Assembly (NCBI GenBank): GCA_025937115.1
Contig: JAICSB010000081.1
Coordinates: 1-10,197 of the forward strand
DNA length: 10,197 nt
Source of the DNA: Pseudonocardiaceae bacterium
GTDB taxonomy: Bacteria; Actinomycetota; Actinomycetes; Mycobacteriales; Pseudonocardiaceae
Reading direction: 5' to 3'
Shown: piece after piece, positions 5,045 to 10,197 of the stretch
How the letters are laid out: each line of letters begins with the position of its first letter
How positions within the stretch are numbered: the stretch's first letter is position 1
The notes under the pieces: generated by a model
The model's database searches: none
Told to the model about the DNA's origin: nothing
Seen by the model: the letters and a program-made list of their open reading frames with translations, nothing else
Made by a program: the position numbers and the translations under genes

Positions 5045-6178
5045 TCGCAATCATGGAGTTACAACGTTCGGCGGGCGATGAGCGCGAGGTCCCGATACTC
5101 TGGCTCGCGCCGAGTTTCAATAGAGCGCCGATGAGCGGGCTGAGGCGTTCACGGGCTCGTGTGGACCGAAGCTCGCGCACTTCGTTGATGGCCCGAGCCG
5201 CCAGCTCCACTCCCCCGACTGTCCCCAGCCTGCACGTGAAACTGCGCAAGGATGATGCGGCCGAGGACGGCTTGGCGGCGATCGTGAGAGTCGTTCCACC
5301 GACCTACCGCATTCGACACGGGCCGCTCGGGGACGTCTGTGCGGTCGAGGTACATCGCGGTCAGCGCAGTGACCGAGTCCATGTCCGCCTGGTCGTCGAC
5401 ATGAGGTGCATGCCATCCGCGCTCCGACGTCGACACGCCCGCGAGGTATGCAGCCTTCGCGTACTGGAAGCCGTCACCGGCGTTGCCGAGGGTGATCGTG
5501 CGAGTCGAACGCAGCTCAGGCCGTGACATTGTGTAGATCCGCGAGTCCGACCATCAGCGCTGACTGAAGGGCCTCCGGCGCCGGGTACCTTCAGCAACCT
5601 CTCGGTTCGTTGGGCGACCGGACTGATCACTGCTGCTCCCCCGCCGTAGTAGCGCGCGTCGCTCTCCAGCGCTAGCGTCAGGCGATCTATCGCGTCGATG
5701 TCTGCTTGGCAAGAGGTTCATAGGCAATGGTGTCGGGTGTTCGGGCGTCAGGTAGTTTGCGTACTTCAGCGAGATCGGCGCACCGAACAGAGCAGAAGTC
5801 GTTGCCGCGGCAAGAAGCGCGCGACGCCTCATGTCCTCAGTCACCTCGTCGAACAGCATCGGCCCCTCGTCGCCACCAGCGTAAGTAAGGCCCGTCGCTC
5901 CACGCGATACTCCGAGATCCTCTGCACCCCGAACGAGTACCTCATAGCTCTGCACCTGCCGCGCCTGAGGATCTCCGACACCTCGGACTGTCTGCGTCCG
6001 ACCAGCTCAGCGAGGCAGCGGTGTGACACGCCATGGTCGACGAGCAGTAGGTAGACGCGCCGATGTTGCGTTGCGGGAGCGCGTGCACCATCGCCTGACT
6101 CTCGAAGACAGCCGAGTCGATCCCCTGGATCGCGGTGACAAATCCTGGACGACGCACCTGTATCTTCAGTGGGACCAT
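5045..6178 (-). pseudogene. XRE-family transcriptional regulator with TPR-like C-terminus, frameshifted
   Basis: Reading the minus strand from ATG 6178, pieces in alternating frames reproduce a common ~400-residue actinobacterial regulator. VHALPQRNIGA (about 6090) is followed by SHRCLAELVGRRQSEVSEIL (6026-5970), the helix-turn-helix. RGAEDLGVSRGATGLTYAGG and RRRALLAAATTSALFGAP (to about 5750) form the linker. FQYAKAAYLAGVSTSERGWH and SVTALTAMYLDRTDVP come next, then RQAVLGRIILAQFHVQAGD (to about 5240), and LAARAINEVRELRSTRARER (to about 5140) is the TPR-like end. At least three frame changes separate these pieces, so the gene is dead. Such regulators often control conjugative or plasmid functions; here it precedes, in the same direction, the equally decayed coupling-protein gene. 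The upstream start is uncertain because no ribosome site is evident. Confidence 0.8.
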
Positions 6179-6526
6179 ACGCGAGAGGTCAAGACGAAGA
6201 TCGTTGACATATTGGGTCCACATGCCTCTATCACAAGATTGCTGGCGGTCCAAGATCAACCGACGGCGGCGTGTTTGGCTCCCAGATCCACACTCAGCGG
6301 TGATCATTTGCTCGCCGGTACAACCACCCTCGGCACTGGTACTTTCACTTCACCCGATCGATGGACCCGGCTGCCTCTTGACTGGCCGTTAATCACTGCT
6401 CCGTAGAAAAACAACAACACACACGCACGGCGCACCGCCGACCGGTGCACTGATAAATGCAACCGTTCGGCGCGCACATCGGCGTGGCGGCTTGGAACAT
6501 GGCCAGACCACTGACACCATGCGTGG
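6179..6526. other. Intergenic region between divergent regulator remnant and partition genes
   Basis: No gene is recognised in these ~350 bases. It should contain the promoter of the downstream partition operon. A TTGACT (6378-6383) is a possible -35 box but no good -10 lies at standard distance, so no promoter is called. A short palindrome is listed separately. The ATG at 6527 has no obvious ribosome site upstream, which would fit a leaderless transcript. Confidence 0.5.
6432..6448. promoter_or_regulatory. Palindrome GCACCG-CCGAC-CGGTGC upstream of parA-like gene
   Basis: Six-base perfect arms (6432-6437 and 6443-6448) surround a 5-base spacer about 80 bases before the ParA start. Partition operons are usually autoregulated and often carry the centromere just upstream, so this is a candidate operator. 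Arms this short are common in GC-rich DNA. Confidence 0.25.
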
Positions 6527-7324
6527 ATGGTTGCAGAACGCATAGCCGTGGCCGCGCAGAAAGGCGGCGTCGCCAAGTCGTTTACTTCCATCAACCTGGC
6601 AACAGGACTAGTCTACGCGTCGTGGCGATGCCTGCTTGTCGACTGCGATGCACAGGCAAACACGACATCGATGTTCTTCGATCTCAACGACATCGAAGTC
6701 GATCTCTACGACGTTGTCGCGCGTGGCGTTGACGCTCGTAAGGCCGTGAGATCAACACGAATCAGCGGGCTCGATCTGTTACCCAGCAGCCTTGCCGTCG
6801 CGCGACTCGACCACGAGATGATTTCGATGCACCGCCGCGAGGCAAGGGTGTTCGAGGCACTCGAACCGTTGCTGGATGACTACAGCGTCATCATCTTCGA
6901 CTTGCCGCCAGCGCTAAACGCCGTTGTGATTTCTGCGTTGAGCGCGGCGACGTCGTTACTCGTTCCGACCGACGCGAGTCAGTGGGGCCTCCGCGGCGCG
7001 GAGATGTTTCTCGAGTGGAGTGACGAGTTACGGCGCGCCCGCGTGTTGGACGCAGAACTTCTCGGCGTGCTTCTGACGAAGGTGGAGTCCGGCACGCGAA
7101 TCACACGAGAGATCAGAGTGTCGCTACGCGAGTCGGGGCTGCCGACGTTCGACACTCAGATCCCCAAACGAACAGGAGCGGAACGCATGGTCGCGCAGCG
7201 CCAGGTGATCGGCGATCCAGACACCGATGCGGATATCAACGAGGCGTACGTCGCTCTGACGAAGGAAGTCATCGAACGGGTCAACGCCGCCCGCAGCCGT
7301 CGCTCTCGGCACTCGAAGGAGTAG
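6527..7324 (+). CDS. parA: ParA-family partition ATPase
   Basis: The 265-residue protein is of the short ParA/Soj type without an N-terminal helix-turn-helix. The deviant Walker A motif is near the N-terminus (AVAAQKGGVAKSFTSINLA, residues about 8-26), followed by LLVDCDAQANTTSMF (Walker A', about 37-51) and VIIFDLPPALNAVVISALSA (Walker B and the PP loop, about 122-141). A late segment, GVLLTKVESGTRITREIRVS followed by FDTQIPKR, corresponds to the usual ParA stretch with conserved TQIP-type ending. The P-loop reads GVAKSF rather than GVGKTT; the signature Lys residues are kept. ParA dimers bind DNA non-specifically and, with a ParB-type partner, distribute plasmids or integrated elements. The partner gene follows five bases downstream. 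The gene is intact, unlike its minus-strand neighbours. Length, motifs and context make the family call firm; orphan chromosomal use is possible. Confidence 0.9.
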   Translation: MVAERIAVAAQKGGVAKSFTSINLATGLVYASWRCLLVDCDAQANTTSMFFDLNDIEVDLYDVVARGVDARKAVRSTRISGLDLLPSSLAVARLDHEMISMHRREARVFEALEPLLDDYSVIIFDLPPALNAVVISALSAATSLLVPTDASQWGLRGAEMFLEWSDELRRARVLDAELLGVLLTKVESGTRITREIRVSLRESGLPTFDTQIPKRTGAERMVAQRQVIGDPDTDADINEAYVALTKEVIERVNAARSRRSRHSKE

Positions 7325-7329
7325 CAGTC

Positions 7330-7761
7330 ATGGCACGAGATCGCCGATCCACCGAGACCATCACCGCGCTGCTCAGCTCCGCGCCGGTGCTCGCGCCTGT
7401 ACCTGACGGGGAGGAACGAGTTGGGGGGAGCAGCTTCTCAGTTAAAACCGCAGAGGTCCCAGTAACCGCACCGGTCCATCCAGTAGCCACCAGTCCTGAC
7501 GACTACGACGAAGTTGACCTTGAAGCCTTCGAGCTTGAGGTTAATGTGCCGCTCGTGCGACCACGGCGCCGCAAGGAGGTCGATTACCAGACCGTACGCA
7601 TCAACCGGCCAACGGCGCGCATCCTGCGACAACAATGGCTCGCCGCCCGTTCGATCGATCCACTTGTCTCTTTCACTGAATTTGCGACCATCGTCGCGCA
7701 GAAGGGCCTTCGCACACTCGCGGAGGAGCGGAGACGTGAGGACCCTGATTTATTCGACTGA
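7330..7761 (+). CDS. Small partition partner protein, ribbon-helix-helix-like C-terminus (ParB/ParG-type role)
   Basis: This 143-residue protein starts at ATG 7330, with AAGGAG 7317-7322 overlapping the end of the ParA gene, so the two are translationally linked. The N-terminal ~75 residues are low-complexity and acidic (SPDDYDEVDLEAFELEVNV), as in the disordered arms of ParG/Omega-like proteins, and contain RRSTETITALLSS. Residues about 78-140 begin with basic RPRRRKEVDYQTVRINRPTA, where TVRI would be the DNA-binding strand, and continue with helices (RILRQQWLAARSIDPLVSF and FATIVAQKGLRTLAEERRR). This is the arrangement of a ribbon-helix-helix fold. No classical ParB motifs are present. The assignment as DNA-binding partition partner rests mainly on operon position and fold pattern; it may also repress the operon. 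Confidence 0.75.
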   Translation: MARDRRSTETITALLSSAPVLAPVPDGEERVGGSSFSVKTAEVPVTAPVHPVATSPDDYDEVDLEAFELEVNVPLVRPRRRKEVDYQTVRINRPTARILRQQWLAARSIDPLVSFTEFATIVAQKGLRTLAEERRREDPDLFD

Positions 7762-7807
7762 CGTGTAGATGTCCGGCCAACGGCGGTGTCGCCCGGACAT
7801 CTCACGT
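7761..7807 (+). terminator. Strong hairpin right after the partition operon
   Basis: AGATGTCCGG 7767-7776 pairs perfectly with CCGGACATCT 7793-7802. The stem extends with ACGTG 7761-7765/CACGT 7803-7807 across one bulged T, giving about 15 bp around a 16-base loop. It begins at the stop codon and has no U-tract, a typical actinobacterial terminator form. A centromere-like binding site for the partner protein is an alternative. Confidence 0.6.
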
Positions 7808-7842
7808 CACTTGGCTGCGGGCACCGGATTTCTCAGCGGCGT

Positions 7843-7971
7843 ATGAGCACTGTAGTCTCAGTCTGGATCCACCGCCCCCTGCGCTACCGCGACGACACCC
7901 ATATCGCCCACGAGCACATCCCAAGCGAGTCGTGGCGCCCGAACGTCGAGCTGCACGCCGGCGGCCACTGA
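7843..7971 (+). CDS. Possible 42-residue small protein
   Basis: An ORF starting MSTVVSVWIHRPLRYRDDTH and ending LHAGGH shows fairly good actinobacterial third-position G/C bias. It has no convincing ribosome site and matches no family I know. It may be a short hypothetical gene or the remnant of a larger one in this decaying stretch. Confidence 0.3.
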   Translation: MSTVVSVWIHRPLRYRDDTHIAHEHIPSESWRPNVELHAGGH

Positions 7972-8043
7972 CGTTAAGTCCGCGCACCATTGTCGATATC
8001 TCCGCGCTCAACAGCCCCGTTCCGTGTGGAGCGACAGAAAAAC

Positions 8044-8077
8044 GACAGTGACTCGGCGCCACGAAAATGACAGTGAC
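8044..8077. repeat. Direct repeats GACAGTGAC, IS21-end-like
   Basis: GACAGTGAC occurs at 8044-8052 and 8069-8077, each preceded by an A-run (AAAAAC and GAAAAT), with a 25-base period. On the minus strand this reads TGTCATTTTCGTGGCG and then CACTGTCGTTTTTCTGTCG, resembling the multiple end repeats of IS21-family elements. No istA or istB gene is present, so it would be an end remnant. Recognition is from memory of the family pattern. Confidence 0.35.
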
Positions 8078-8130
8078 GCTGTCGGTTCGGTCACCGCCAG
8101 GCGCCCACCCCTGGCCAAGAGTGAGTGCCG

Positions 8131-8149
8131 CTGGCCAGGCCGTGGCCAG
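8131..8149. repeat. Hairpin CTGGCCA-GGCCG-TGGCCAG
   Basis: Seven-base perfect arms flank a 5-base loop. Another CTGGCCA lies just upstream at 8111-8117, allowing alternative pairing. No function is evident. Confidence 0.4.
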
Positions 8150-8189
8150 CCTTCACTGTCCCGGTGGTTGCCCGTGGCCTGGGTTCCAC

Positions 8190-8223
8190 AAGCAGCGAGC
8201 CGGGTCGTACCGGCACGCTGCTT
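8190..8223. repeat. Long two-part hairpin AAGCAGCG-A-GCCGG ... CCGGC-A-CGCTGCTT
   Basis: Eight base pairs (8190-8197/8216-8223), a symmetric A-A mismatch, then five base pairs (8199-8203/8210-8214) surround a GTCGTA loop. This is the strongest local hairpin in the region after the partition terminator, and it lies inside the 20-bp inverted-repeat pair. It could be a terminator or an element-end structure. Confidence 0.5.
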
Positions 8224-8475
8224 ATCGAACGGAGTTCCGCGACGCGCTGACCTCCGGATGAGTGGCGCGCTTCGGGTGTTCGTGAGTGGTGTCGGAAAGG
8301 GTTCGGTTTCGGGACGAATAACGCCTGTTGTCGGCTCCCGTCAACTGAGCCGTTGGGTCGCCCTCGGTCGCCGGCGTCGGCCACGCTGTTGAGCGCGGAG
8401 ATATTGATCGGCGGGTTGGCAGACTTCCTGTCAGTGATCCGGCGGTACCGGTTGGCGGCGGGGCCGTACTCGGTG

Positions 8476-8710
8476 TTATTGGTCGCGTCGCGGGCCGGTG
8501 GTGAGCAGTGCGCCGACCAGGTCGGGGCGGCTCCAGTTCGGGCAGTGATCGGTGAGCAGTTCGAGGAGTTCGATGGACTGCACAGGGAAGCTGGGGGAGA
8601 GCAGCTCGGGCCTGCGGTCTGCGGTGGCGCGGATGTAGGTGACGGGCAGGGTGTTGAGTGGAGCAATCGTAGAACAGCGAGGTTCGGGGCGGCGGTCGGG
8701 TCGAGCATGC
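8476..8710 (-). pseudogene. Unrecognised decayed coding remnant
   Basis: On the minus strand the frame ending at the TAA 8476-8478 reads APLNTLPVTYIRATADRRPE, then LLSPSFPVQSIELLELLTDH and CPNWSRPDLVGALLTTGPRR, protein-like and with strong codon bias. Sequence just before it (GMLDPTAAPNLAVLR) and after it (NNTEYGPAANRYRRITDR) is protein-like in a different frame, suggesting two frameshifts in one former gene. I do not recognise the family. Confidence 0.4.
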
Positions 8711-8730
8711 CGTCGGCGCGCGTGCCCGGC

Positions 8731-8750
8731 CAGGATGGCTTGCCATCCTG
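8731..8750. promoter_or_regulatory. Operator-like palindrome CAGGATGGC-TT-GCCATCCTG
   Basis: Nine-base perfect arms flank a TT spacer, overlapping the -35 box of the promoter listed next. Related GGATGG half-sites follow at 8753-8758, 8764-8769 and (as AGATGG) 8775-8780. Such arrays are typical of autoregulated small operons, for example toxin-antitoxin or small repressor genes. Confidence 0.55.
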
Positions 8751-8767
8751 TGGGATGGTGTTAGGAT
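8740..8767 (+). promoter_or_regulatory. Sigma70-type promoter, -35 TTGCCA and -10 TAGGAT
   Basis: TTGCCA (8740-8745) and TAGGAT (8762-8767) are 16 bases apart. They are followed 16 bases later by a purine-rich ribosome site (GGGGAGGG, 8783-8790) and ATG 8795. The spacing throughout is standard, and the palindrome covers the -35 element. Confidence 0.6.
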
Positions 8768-8794
8768 GGTACCTAGATGGTGAGGGGAGGGCGC

Positions 8795-8884
8795 ATGGCC
8801 GAAGTCGACAGGAACGAGAAAATCACCGTCGACAAGGATTTCTACGCCAACCGCACGGCGATCCGGCGCCAGCCGGAGACCTAG
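8795..8884 (+). CDS. Short 29-residue protein, possibly the N-terminus of a truncated regulator or antitoxin
   Basis: ATG 8795 has an excellent ribosome site (GGGGAGGG, four bases upstream) and its own promoter with a palindromic operator. The product begins MAEVDRNEKITVDKDFYANR and ends at TAG 8882. Its charged start would suit a small DNA-binding antitoxin or repressor, and the strong control region suggests a gene that was once longer. Beyond the TAG the same frame runs only 21 more codons (AAAVNGGAPDVDA...), so restoring the stop would not give a long protein. Function unknown. Confidence 0.5.
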   Translation: MAEVDRNEKITVDKDFYANRTAIRRQPET

Positions 8885-9193
8885 GCGGCCGCGGTGAACG
8901 GTGGCGCGCCGGACGTTGACGCTCGGCACACAGCACCTCAGCTGCCGTGACCTGAGGACTCCGCGACGCGGGGCAGATGGTCGAGCTGCGCGTCCTTGGA
9001 CTGGCGACCGTCGCTGACGACGTCACCCCCGAGTTCGCACTAGCGACGATCGCCTCCGTCGTGAACGGTCAAGGTTGCCCTCGTCCCCCCGCACCACCAC
9101 CTGAGTTGCTGCCGCGCCAGCAAGCGTGCTGGCAGTCATCACACGGCGCCGACCGACCGGTCGACGCCGACGTCATACCTCGAAGGGGCTCCC
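8885..9193. other. Gap upstream of the esterase gene
   Basis: About 310 bases. An ORF from ATG 8977 reads MVELRVLGLATVADDVTPEF and then [14 protein letters not shown] before turning into low-complexity Pro/Arg sequence and overlapping the esterase in another frame. Its first ~35 codons might be a gene remnant. A hairpin GCCAGCA 9116-9122/TGCTGGC 9127-9133 with an AGCG loop lies 60 bases before the esterase start and may be a terminator for upstream transcripts or an operator. Confidence 0.4.
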
Positions 9194-10197
9194 ATGGAAG
9201 ACCACCGCACCACCGGCATGTCCGAAGCACTCAGACTCACCCGCGCAGGGCAGCTGACGGAGGCGTTCGCGCTCCTGCAGCGCACGCTCGGTGCCGCACC
9301 TCCCGTCCCACCCGCCGGGCCGCACGGCACCGGCCCGGGAATCCCCGGGCTCACACTCGGCGGCGCGCTGCCGGGTGGCCACCACGTCCCACCCGCGAGG
9401 CAGCACGCCCCGCCGGGCCCCAGCGGGCTGGTCGATAAGCTCGGGGGCGCGCTGATCTCGAAACCGGGCGCGGGCCTGTCCAGTGGACTGCCCGACTTGT
9501 TGGGGAACCTGCCCACCGCTGGCCGCGGAGCCGCGCGCCCCGGGGCGGCCGGCGCGGCCGCCGCCCCCGGCGGCGAGATCCTTCACCTCAGCCACACCGA
9601 GCCGGCTGGGACCCGCAGTTACGACCTCTACATCCCCACCGGCTACACCGGGGCGCCGGTACCCCTGGTCGTCATGCTGCACGGTGGCAAGCAGGACGCC
9701 ACCGACTTCGCCGCCGGCACCCGGATGAACGACCTCGCCGAACAGCACACGTTCCTCGTCGCCTACCCCCAACAGTCCGGCGCTGCCAACAGCGGCGGCT
9801 ACTGGAACTGGTTCTCCCCCGCCGACCAGCAGGCCGGCGCCGGCGAGCCGGCGATCATCGCCGGCATCACCCGCCAGATCACGACCGACCACGCGGTCAA
9901 CCCAACCCAGGTATACGTCGCAGGGCTGTCCGCCGGCGGCGCAATGGCAGCGGTGATGGCCGCGACCCACCCGGAGCTCTACGCCGGCGTTGGAGTGCAT
10001 TCCGGGATCGCCTACCGCGCGGCACACGACGTCGCGTCGGCATTCGCCGCCATGCGGACAGGCGGCTCACCGACGCCGGGCGGGCGAGTGCCGTTGATCG
10101 TGTTCCATGGTGACCGCGACGTGATTGTGGCGCCGGTTAATGCCGAGAACCTCGTCGCCGCCCGCCTGGCCACGGCCGACACCTCGGTGTCGAACAC
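9194..10197 (+). CDS. PHB-depolymerase-family esterase (partial, runs off the window)
   Basis: The first 334 codons of an alpha/beta-hydrolase of the Esterase_PHB family (polyhydroxybutyrate depolymerase/feruloyl esterase-like) are present. ATG 9194 follows AAGGGG by five bases; ATG 9218 ([16 protein letters not shown]) is a second candidate and is the usual start of this helical N-terminus. Residues about 35-130 are a Pro/Gly/Ala-rich linker. The catalytic domain then shows [31 protein letters not shown] (oxyanion-hole region, His163-Gly165), [11 protein letters not shown], the nucleophile elbow GLSAGG with Ser246, and VFHGDRD with probable catalytic Asp309. The catalytic His should lie beyond the window. 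No signal peptide is seen, so secretion would need another route. The positions that are Cys in many relatives (HGC and RCWNWF) are Gly and Tyr here. It hydrolyses short-chain esters or polyesters by family; substrate unknown. Confidence 0.88.
   Translation, partial: MEDHRTTGMSEALRLTRAGQLTEAFALLQRTLGAAPPVPPAGPHGTGPGIPGLTLGGALPGGHHVPPARQHAPPGPSGLVDKLGGALISKPGAGLSSGLPDLLGNLPTAGRGAARPGAAGAAAAPGGEILHLSHTEPAGTRSYDLYIPTGYTGAPVPLVVMLHGGKQDATDFAAGTRMNDLAEQHTFLVAYPQQSGAANSGGYWNWFSPADQQAGAGEPAIIAGITRQITTDHAVNPTQVYVAGLSAGGAMAAVMAATHPELYAGVGVHSGIAYRAAHDVASAFAAMRTGGSPTPGGRVPLIVFHGDRDVIVAPVNAENLVAARLATADTSVSN

Larger units (their letters stand above)
7996..8404. repeat. Perfect 20-bp inverted repeats 409 bp apart, MITE-like
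   Basis: 7996-8015 (ATATCTCCGCGCTCAACAGC) is the exact inverse complement of 8385-8404. The enclosed ~370 bp have no recognisable gene but contain two hairpins and IS21-end-like repeats. The arms could be terminal repeats of a small non-autonomous element. Against this, I find no clear target duplication outside them. Both arms read Ile-Ser-Ala-Leu-Asn-Ser outward-to-inward, so a duplicated and inverted coding scrap is also possible. Confidence 0.55.
7972..8475. other. Non-coding or decayed stretch with multiple inverted repeats
   Basis: No convincing gene is visible. The stretch holds a pair of 20-bp inverted repeats, a pair of direct repeats and two hairpins, listed separately. It looks like the remains of one or more mobile elements. 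Confidence 0.5.

Noticed and set aside
8222..8929. Minus-strand 235-codon frame
   Set aside because: His/Pro/Arg-rich shadow that also runs antisense through the well-supported promoter and small ORF.
8977..9438. 153-codon plus-strand frame before the esterase
   Set aside because: Most of it is an alternate frame of the esterase N-terminus; only the first ~35 codons might be a remnant.
1..10197. CRISPR array, tRNA or rRNA genes
   Set aside because: No regularly spaced repeats, no clover-leaf with conserved T-loop and no rRNA signature were seen on either strand.

Overview
The window is high-GC DNA from an actinomycete. The evidence is the strong G/C bias at third codon positions, ISL3 and IS110 transposases of actinobacterial type, a VirD4/TraG-like coupling protein with the actinobacterial GWASR...LSARAV signature, and an actinobacterial XRE/TPR-type regulator. 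Genus cannot be fixed from the sequence alone. It is an accessory region: a decayed conjugative or plasmid-derived block, invaded several times by mobile elements, next to an intact chromosomal-type esterase gene.

Layout. (1) 1-2281: the 3' end of an ISL3-family transposase gene is split by a complete ~2.0 kb IS110-family element (about 170-2171). Removing the element restores the ISL3 reading frame exactly, and only a TCA core is shared at the two junctions. The left end of the IS110 element (about 200-395) folds as a bridge RNA. Its target-binding loop carries guide sequences matching the occupied ISL3 target, and its donor-binding loop carries guides matching the element's own ends. The right end holds a second, unexplained structured segment (1961-2137) closed by a perfect 18-bp stem. 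(2) 2359-3714: an intact gene for a protein whose C-terminal third resembles the helicase-associated (XPB/Ssl2-like) domain but which has no helicase motor; it may be cargo of the ISL3 element. (3) 3884-4982, minus strand: a frameshifted, C-terminally truncated VirD4/TraG coupling-protein pseudogene. A 44-bp perfect hairpin flanked by 8-bp direct repeats sits at its P-loop. (4) 5045-6178, minus strand: a frameshifted XRE-family regulator pseudogene. (5) 6527-7761: an intact two-gene partition module, a ParA ATPase and a small ribbon-helix-helix-like partner, followed by a strong hairpin. (6) 7808-8790: non-coding and decayed DNA with a 20-bp inverted repeat pair 409 bp apart, several hairpins, IS21-end-like repeats and an unrecognised minus-strand coding remnant. 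(7) 8731-8884: a well-formed promoter with a palindrome over the -35 box, driving a 29-codon ORF. (8) 9194-end: a PHB-depolymerase-family esterase, running off the window.

Inferred history: a plasmid or integrative conjugative element (partition genes, regulator, coupling protein) lost its transfer functions. A hairpin element broke the coupling-protein P-loop, an ISL3-type transposon (perhaps with the helicase-associated gene as cargo) truncated the coupling gene, and an IS110 element then entered the ISL3 transposase using a bridge RNA that can still be read.
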